64,000 nucleotides of DNA, from the NCBI RefSeq assembly GCF_023544715.1, contig NZ_JAMJEZ010000004.1, forward strand, positions 84,386 through 148,385, in the 5' to 3' direction. Below the pieces are notes generated by a model. It saw nothing but the letters and a program-made list of their open reading frames with translations, did no database searches and was not told the origin of the DNA. The translations under genes were made by a program, and so were the position numbers. Shown in pieces: positions 58,727 to 64,000 of the stretch (its first letter is position 1; every line of letters begins with the position of its first letter). Origin of the DNA: Pseudomonas eutrophicaquae. GTDB lineage: Bacteria; Pseudomonadota; Gammaproteobacteria; Pseudomonadales; Pseudomonadaceae.

Positions 58727-59677
58727 CTACGGCGCCGGCACACCGAACAACGCATCCAGCCGCTCGCAGTCATTGTCGCGGCGGATGCTGTCGAACAGCA
58801 CTTGGGCCTCGGGATAGCTGCGGGTCAGCATCGCCAGCCACTGCTTGAGCCGCCCCGGAGCGTAGCGCGGCGCCAGCTTATCGCGCGCCCTGGCCCAGAA
58901 GCGCCGCAGCAGCGGCTGCAATTCGGCCCAGCCGAGCGGCTCGAGGGTGTGCCCCGCCGCAGCGGCGGCGATCTGCCGGGCGAGGTCCGGGCGTGAGACC
59001 AGCCCGCGGCCGAGCATGATGTGCTCGGCGCCACTTACCGCACGGCAGCGCTGCCAGTCCTCGACCGTCCAGATCTCGCCGTTGGCATACACGGGGATGT
59101 CGACCACCTCCTGCACCCGCGCCACCCACTCCCAGTGCGCCGGCGGCTTGTAGCCATCCTGCTTGGTGCGCGCATGCACCACCAGCATCGCCGCACCGCC
59201 TGCGGCCAGGGCGCGGGCGCAATCCAACGCGGCGTCCGGGCTGTCGTAACCCAGGCGCATCTTGGCGGTCACCGGTACGTTGTGCGGGGTGCTACGGCGT
59301 ACTTCGCGGACGATGGCGTGCAGCAGCTCCGGCTCCTTGAGCAGCACCGCACCGCCGCGCGACTTGTTGACCGTCTTGGCCGGGCAGCCGAAGTTGAGGT
59401 CGATCACCGGCGCGCCGAGGCTTGCGGCCAGCGCGGCGTTGTCGCCCAGACAGACCGGATCGGAACCCAGCAATTGCAGGCGCATCGGCGTACCGCACGC
59501 GGTGCGCCAGCCCTGCTCCAGCTCAGGCGCCAGCTTGCGAAAACTGGCGCGCGGCAACAGGCGATCACTGACCCGCACGAACTCACTGACGCACCAGTCG
59601 ACACCACCGACCTCGGTGAGCAGTTCGCGGAGGATGTCATCGACAAGCCCCTCCATGGGGGCCAGGGCAATCTGCAC
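58727..59677 (-). CDS. dusC: tRNA-dihydrouridine(16) synthase
   Basis: FMN enzyme that reduces U16 of tRNA. The 316-residue TIM-barrel protein starts at GTG 59677 ([19 protein letters not shown]), which has GGAG 7 bases upstream and matches DusC. An in-frame ATG at 59744 would add 22 residues unlike the family. [16 protein letters not shown] near 100 carries the catalytic cysteine; [11 protein letters not shown] and [12 protein letters not shown] contact FMN. Confidence 0.93.
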   Translation of the reverse strand: MQIALAPMEGLVDDILRELLTEVGGVDWCVSEFVRVSDRLLPRASFRKLAPELEQGWRTACGTPMRLQLLGSDPVCLGDNAALAASLGAPVIDLNFGCPAKTVNKSRGGAVLLKEPELLHAIVREVRRSTPHNVPVTAKMRLGYDSPDAALDCARALAAGGAAMLVVHARTKQDGYKPPAHWEWVARVQEVVDIPVYANGEIWTVEDWQRCRAVSGAEHIMLGRGLVSRPDLARQIAAAAAGHTLEPLGWAELQPLLRRFWARARDKLAPRYAPGRLKQWLAMLTRSYPEAQVLFDSIRRDNDCERLDALFGVPAP

Positions 59678-59844
59678 GGGAGCACTCCGATCAGGATCAA
59701 AGAATCGCCCGGGGGCGACGGCGCGGCATTCTAGCAGCGCCATCACCCGACGAGGGGGTGGCTGGTCGCGCGGGCGCAGCGGCCGGTAAAGTATGGCGCG
59801 ACAGCCGCTTCTATCCGCCGCCCCTCTCGTCTCAGGAAATCGCC

Positions 59845-60648
59845 ATGTCCCGACAGCCCGATATTCTCTACCTCTCCCACGGCGGTGGCCCGCTGCCGCT
59901 GCTGGGTGAGCCCGGCCACCAGAAGCTGGTCGAGTACCTGCAGCAACTGGCCGCACAGCTGCCGCGCCCCAAAGCCATTCTGGTGATCAGCGCCCACTGG
60001 GAAGCGCCCTGCGCCACCGTGGGCGCCGCCTGCACGCCGGGGCTGATCTACGACTACTACGGCTTTGCCCCCGAGGCTTATCAGCTCGAATACCCCTGCC
60101 CCGGTGAGCCAGCGCTGGCCGGGCGAGTGCACGCGGCGCTCGCGGCGGCGGGCCTGCCAGTGGCGCAGGATGAACAGCGCGGCCTCGATCATGGGGTGTT
60201 TGTGCCGCTGATGCTGATGTACCCGCAGGCCGACATTCCCTGCCTGCAGCTGTCGCTGGTCGACACCCTGGAGGCCGATCTGCACCTGCGCCTCGGCGAG
60301 GCGCTGCGGGCGCTGGATGAAGAGGCGCTGCTGGTGATCGGCTCGGGCTTCTCCTTCCACAACATGCGCGCCTTTTTCAGTGACCGCAGCGACACGGCGC
60401 ACAGCGCCAATCTCGCCTTTGACGCCTGGCTGCACGAGACTTGTACCAGCCAAAATCTGGATGAGCCCCAGCGCCGCACGCGCCTGCAGCACTGGGAGCA
60501 AGCCCCCCATGCGCGCTTCTGCCACCCGCGTGAGGAGCATCTGCTGCCGCTGCAGGTCTGCTATGGCCTGGCCGGACGGGCCTGCGATGAGGCGCACAGC
60601 CTGACGGTACTCGGCCGCAAAGCGGCGATGTTTCTGTGGCGCGGCTGA
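59845..60648 (+). CDS. Extradiol ring-cleavage dioxygenase (LigB/DODA family)
   Basis: Class III extradiol dioxygenase fold, similar to E. coli YgiD and 4,5-DOPA dioxygenases. The 267-residue protein has metal-ligand histidines in [13 protein letters not shown] (about 12), SAHWEAP (about 52) and LDHGVFVPL (about 115). ATG 59845 has a nearby TCAGGAAAT ribosome site. Natural substrate unknown. It ends 13 bases before the convergent eda. Confidence 0.87.
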   Translation: MSRQPDILYLSHGGGPLPLLGEPGHQKLVEYLQQLAAQLPRPKAILVISAHWEAPCATVGAACTPGLIYDYYGFAPEAYQLEYPCPGEPALAGRVHAALAAAGLPVAQDEQRGLDHGVFVPLMLMYPQADIPCLQLSLVDTLEADLHLRLGEALRALDEEALLVIGSGFSFHNMRAFFSDRSDTAHSANLAFDAWLHETCTSQNLDEPQRRTRLQHWEQAPHARFCHPREEHLLPLQVCYGLAGRACDEAHSLTVLGRKAAMFLWRG

Positions 60649-60660
60649 CCGGCAGAGCGA

Positions 60661-61311
60661 TCAGGCCTCAAGGCTGGCCGACAGCAGGCAGGCCTCGGCA
60701 GCCAGCTGGGTGATCTGATCCCAGGCCCGGGCGCGCACCAGGCTGGGCGGCGCCACCCAAGTGCCACCGACGCAGGCCACATTCGGCAGGCGCAGAAAAT
60801 TCATCAGGTTATCGGCATGGATGCCGCCGGTCGGGCAGAAACGGATCCCGCTGAACGGCTCCTTGAAGCTCTTGAGCAGCTTGACGCTGGTTTCGCCGTT
60901 GGCCGGAAACAGCTTCAGCGAGCGGTAGCCCTTTTCCAGGGCGAACAGCACCTCGGAGGGGGTCATGACCCCCGGCAGATACGGCAGACCAATACGATCG
61001 GCCGCCGCGGCCAGCTGCTCGGTACATCCCGGGCTGACCATGAACTGCGCACCGGCATCGCGGGCCTCGGCAAACTGCGCAGCATGGATGAGCGTGCCGG
61101 CACCGACCAGCAGCTCGGGCAGCTCGCGGCGGATGGCACTCAGCGCCTCCAGCGCACGCGGGGTGCGCAGGGTGACTTCCAGCACCTCAATCCCCCCGGC
61201 CGCCAGCGCCCGGGCCAGATCGACCGCCAGATTCGCATCTTCGATGACCAGTACCGGCAACACCGGCCGGGCGCGGTCGAGTACTTCATCCATGGTCAGG
61301 CCCATGTTCAA
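60661..61311 (-). CDS. eda: 2-dehydro-3-deoxyphosphogluconate (KDPG) aldolase
   Basis: Cleaves KDPG to pyruvate and glyceraldehyde 3-phosphate, the last Entner-Doudoroff step. The 216-residue TIM barrel has the base glutamate in EVLEVTLRTPRAL, the Schiff-base lysine in SLKLFPANGE near 130 and CPTGGIHADN for phosphate binding. ATG 61311 overlaps the edd stop (ATGA). Confidence 0.96.
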   Translation of the reverse strand: MNMGLTMDEVLDRARPVLPVLVIEDANLAVDLARALAAGGIEVLEVTLRTPRALEALSAIRRELPELLVGAGTLIHAAQFAEARDAGAQFMVSPGCTEQLAAAADRIGLPYLPGVMTPSEVLFALEKGYRSLKLFPANGETSVKLLKSFKEPFSGIRFCPTGGIHADNLMNFLRLPNVACVGGTWVAPPSLVRARAWDQITQLAAEACLLSASLEA

Positions 61312-63122
61312 TGCTCTCCAGTGAGGATCGAGCCACCCTGATCGGCAGGGCTGGCCAGGCGGCGCTGCAGGCTGAACAGCTCAAGACCAAAACCTGCCGC
61401 CAGCGGCTCATGGTGGGTGACCGGCTCGCGGGCCGACCATTCTTCTGCCGCAAGCTGCACCGCCAGGGTGCCGCGCCGGACATCGAGCTCGACGATATCA
61501 CCGTCGCGCAGTTTTGCCAGTGCCCCGCCGCAGGCCGCCTCGGGGGTGACATGCAGCGCAGCGGCGACCTGCCCGGAGGCCCCCGACAGGCGCCCATCGG
61601 TGACCAGCGCCACCCGCTGCCCCGCCGCCTGCAGATTGGCCAGCAGGGGCATCAGCTTGTGCAACTCGGGCATACCGTTGGCGCGCGGCCCCTGAAAACG
61701 TACCACCAGCACCAGATCACCCTGCAACAGACCGGCCTGATAGGCGTGCTGCACGCTGGCTTCGTCACGGAAAATCCGTGCCGGCGCGCGAATATGCCAG
61801 AACGCCGGATCCAGCGCCGAAGTCTTGAGCTGGGCCCGCCCGAGGTTACCCTGCAGCAGCACCAGGCCGCCCTCAGCGGCAAATGGCTGGCTATAGGTGC
61901 GCACGATATCGGGGGCGGGGCTGTCCGGCGGCAGCGCGCGCCAGGCCAGCTCGCCCGCCTCAAGGCAGGCCTCGCGGGTGTACGCGGCCAGTCCTTCGCC
62001 GGCCACGGTCGCTACCTCAGCATGCAAAAGCCCGGCCTGCAGCAGCTCACGCAGGACCCACGCCGGCCCACCGGCAGCCTGGAACTGGTTCACATCGGCC
62101 TGACCATTGGGGTAGACCCGCGCCAGCAGCGGCACCACGCGAGACAACGCGGCGAAATCCTCCCAGGTCAGCTCGAACCCGGCTGCGCGGGCAATCGCGG
62201 GCAGGTGCAGGCCATGGTTGGTCGAGCCGCCACTGGCCAGCAGGGCCACCACGGCATTGACCAACACCCGCGCGTCGATCTGTTGCCCCAGTGGCAACCA
62301 GCGCTCGCCCTGACGGCTGTTGCGAGCCACCAGCCGCGCCGCTTCACGGGTCAACAGCGGGCGCAGCGGCGAGTCGGGGGGCACAAAGGCACTGCCCGGC
62401 ACATGCAGGCCCATGGCCTCCATCAGCAGCTGATTGGTATTGGCGGTGCCGTAGAAGGTGCAGGTACCGGCGCCGTGATAGGCGCCCAGTTCAGCCGCCA
62501 GCAGCTCCTCGCGAGTGGCCTCGCCGCGGGCATAACGCTGGCGCACCGCAGCCTTTTCCCCGTTCGAAAGCCCCGAAGCCATCGGCCCGGACGGCACAAA
62601 CACCGCCGGCAGATGCCCAAAGCTCAGCGCGCCGATCAACAGCCCCGGGACGATCTTGTCGCAGACGCCCAAGTACAGCCCGCCGTCGAAGATGCCATGC
62701 GTCAGGCCGATGGCCGTGGCCTGGGCGATCAGATCGCGGGAAAACAGCGACAGCTGCATGCCGGGCTCACCCTGGGTGATGCCGTCGCACATGGCCGGAA
62801 CGCCCGCCGCAAACTGCGCCGTGGCGCCGACTTCAGCCAGCGCCTGACGCAGCTGTACCGGGTAGTGCTGCAGGGGGGCGTGGGCGGACAGCAGATCGTT
62901 GTAGCTGGAGAGGATGGCGATGTGCGGGGCACCGCCCTGGCGCAGGATCAATCGTGCATCGGATGCCTGCGCGGCCAATGCATGGGCCAGATTCGAGCAC
63001 CCCAGTTGCTGGCGAGGTTCGCGCTGCAGAGCAGACTCCAGGCGCTGCAGGTAGCGGGTGCGGCGCTCGCGGGAGCGCTCGATAAGCCGGGCAGTGACCG
63101 ACTCGACGACAGGATGCAGCAT
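61308..63122 (-). CDS. edd: Phosphogluconate dehydratase
   Basis: Dehydrates 6-phosphogluconate to KDPG, the committed Entner-Doudoroff step. The 604-residue IlvD/Edd protein has the Fe-S cysteine motifs VPAMCDGITQGEPGM near 110, LGVCDKIVPG near 150 and GTCTFYGTANTNQ near 215. It is translated with eda. glk and zwf, often nearby in Pseudomonas, are not in this window. Confidence 0.96.
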   Translation of the reverse strand: MLHPVVESVTARLIERSRERRTRYLQRLESALQREPRQQLGCSNLAHALAAQASDARLILRQGGAPHIAILSSYNDLLSAHAPLQHYPVQLRQALAEVGATAQFAAGVPAMCDGITQGEPGMQLSLFSRDLIAQATAIGLTHGIFDGGLYLGVCDKIVPGLLIGALSFGHLPAVFVPSGPMASGLSNGEKAAVRQRYARGEATREELLAAELGAYHGAGTCTFYGTANTNQLLMEAMGLHVPGSAFVPPDSPLRPLLTREAARLVARNSRQGERWLPLGQQIDARVLVNAVVALLASGGSTNHGLHLPAIARAAGFELTWEDFAALSRVVPLLARVYPNGQADVNQFQAAGGPAWVLRELLQAGLLHAEVATVAGEGLAAYTREACLEAGELAWRALPPDSPAPDIVRTYSQPFAAEGGLVLLQGNLGRAQLKTSALDPAFWHIRAPARIFRDEASVQHAYQAGLLQGDLVLVVRFQGPRANGMPELHKLMPLLANLQAAGQRVALVTDGRLSGASGQVAAALHVTPEAACGGALAKLRDGDIVELDVRRGTLAVQLAAEEWSAREPVTHHEPLAAGFGLELFSLQRRLASPADQGGSILTGEH

Positions 63123-63174
63123 GGCAGTTCCTAGCAGATTCGGGACGCGGGCCAGTCTAGCAGCCGGACTGCCC

Positions 63175-63852
63175 TCAGGGTGCCCAGTAGATCTGCAGAC
63201 GCCCGGCCGCAGCGCTCATCAGCGCCGCCACAGGCAGCGACGCAGCCTCACCGCGCTGCACGGCCTCCAGCAGACGGCGCTTGGCTTCACCAAAGACCAG
63301 CAGCCCCAGCCACTGGCTGTTTAACAGCAGACTCAGATTGACGCTCAGGCGCTGACGGGGCTCGCTCGGTGCAACGCCCGGTAGCGCGCCGGGCATAGCC
63401 TGTGGATCCAGCGCCTCCGCAAGCGCTGGCATGGCCGGAAACAGCGAAGCGATGTGGCCATCCTCTCCCATGCCCAGCAGTGCACCCTGCAGTGGCAGCC
63501 AGGCCCGCAGGTGCACACACCAGCACTGCGCCGCCTCTTCGGGCGTTCTGCCTTGACGGGGATCGAGCAACTGGGCCTCGGGCAAGGCGTGCTGCAGCAG
63601 ATGCAGATTGCTGGCGGGATCTTCTGCAGTCACCCAGCGCTCGTCCGTCGGTGAGAGCTGCACCTGCGCCCAGTCGAGCGGCTGGCACGCCAGCTCTGCC
63701 AGTAACAATCCCGGCGTCTGTCCGCCGGGCAGCAGCAGGCGAGCGGGCATGCCGCTGGACAGCGCCTGTTGTAACTGTTGTGTCAGCACACCGGCCAGCT
63801 GCTGGCTGCAGTGGGTGCGATCGGCATAACAATGCCATTGCGCATCAGGCAT
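63175..63852 (-). CDS. pgl: 6-phosphogluconolactonase
   Basis: Hydrolyses 6-phosphogluconolactone to 6-phosphogluconate, feeding edd. The 225-residue NagB-fold protein shows LLLPGGQTPGLLLAEL near residue 40, LSPTDERWV and LLGMGEDGHIASLFP near 145. I chose ATG 63852 (MPDAQWHCYADRTH) with AGGATC upstream; the longer frame runs into the tRNA-Glu terminator. It lies 52 bases upstream of edd. Confidence 0.92.
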   Translation of the reverse strand: MPDAQWHCYADRTHCSQQLAGVLTQQLQQALSSGMPARLLLPGGQTPGLLLAELACQPLDWAQVQLSPTDERWVTAEDPASNLHLLQHALPEAQLLDPRQGRTPEEAAQCWCVHLRAWLPLQGALLGMGEDGHIASLFPAMPALAEALDPQAMPGALPGVAPSEPRQRLSVNLSLLLNSQWLGLLVFGEAKRRLLEAVQRGEAASLPVAALMSAAAGRLQIYWAP

Positions 63853-63871
63853 GTTCAGATCCTGCACAGAC

Positions 63872-63903
63872 AAAAAAGCCCCCGCATTGCTGCGGAGGCT
63901 TTC
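63872..63903 (-). terminator. Terminator after tRNA-Glu
   Basis: Minus-strand 12-bp stem (AAAGCCTCCGCA / TGCGGGGGCTTT, one G-U pair, GCAA loop) followed by TTT, 23 bases after tRNA-Glu. Confidence 0.88.
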
Positions 63904-63926
63904 AGGTACCACGCGAGTGGCTGATA

Positions 63927-64000
63927 TGGCGTCCCCTAGGGGACTCGAACCCCTGTTACCGCCGTGAAAGGGCGGTGTCCTAGGCCACTAGACGAAGGGG
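63927..64000 (-). tRNA. tRNA-Glu (TTC), 5' end cut by window edge
   Basis: 74 of about 76 nt visible, starting CCCCTTCGTCTAG and ending with CCA; acceptor 3' strand AGGGGAC predicts missing 5' GT. Anticodon loop CTTTCAC between CCGCC and GGCGG gives anticodon TTC. Confidence 0.95.

Overview
The window is dense, high-GC gammaproteobacterial chromosome, almost certainly from the Pseudomonadaceae. Protein sequences are closest to Pseudomonas ones as I remember them. Several blocks follow Pseudomonas gene order: smc-zipA-ligA; metZ-purF-cvpA-SPOR-folC-accD-trpF-truA; asd-leuB-leuD-leuC-lysR; moxR-bat followed by pepN-DUF2797-yeaC-rhomboid-phosphatase-nadK. I found no insertion sequence, prophage or CRISPR array, and no gene-free stretch longer than about 300 bases. 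The window is cut at both ends: a DUF1704 gene at the left and a tRNA-Glu at the right.

Layout. 1-11.2 kb, all on the minus strand: a DUF1704 protein, lysS, prfB (with its +1 programmed frameshift), ligA, zipA and smc. 11.4-18.9 kb: a chromate transporter, an unusual charged-tail lipoprotein, guanine deaminase, rlmE, a COG2509 flavoprotein, a SpoU-type RNA methyltransferase and a HepT/MntA toxin-antitoxin pair. 19.0-26.0 kb: the complete cytochrome c maturation operon ccmABCDEF-dsbE-ccmH-ccmI. 26.1-28.4 kb: a two-gene operon of a FleQ-like enhancer-binding protein and a FleN-like ATPase. 28.6-35.4 kb: a MoxR/DUF58/DUF4381/VWA/VWA-TPR/BatD operon. 35.4-42.7 kb: pepN to nadK and a PLP-dependent deaminase-like gene. 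43.0-43.6 kb: a 28-codon gene and a tRNA-Val/Asp/Asp operon with a good promoter and terminator. 43.7-58.7 kb: methionine, purine, folate, fatty-acid, tryptophan, lysine/threonine and leucine biosynthesis genes. 58.7-64 kb: dusC, an extradiol dioxygenase-like gene, Entner-Doudoroff genes edd and eda, pgl, and tRNA-Glu.

Most of this is core metabolism, cell division and chromosome maintenance. The most interesting part is the FleQ/FleN-like pair beside ccm. The FleQ-like protein keeps the residues FleQ uses to bind cyclic di-GMP and keeps Walker A and B. It has lost the GAFTGA threonine (GAFAGA) and the first arginine finger (FREDL to FSSDL), both needed to activate sigma-54 polymerase. The FleN-like partner has lost the second aspartate of its DxD motif. 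No flagellar or chemotaxis gene lies between the pair and ccmA, where P. aeruginosa has a large flagellar cluster. fimV, normally between truA and the asd paralog, is also absent. Together these suggest a lineage that lost polar motility and re-used FleQ/FleN as a sigma-54-independent, possibly cyclic di-GMP-responsive, regulator.
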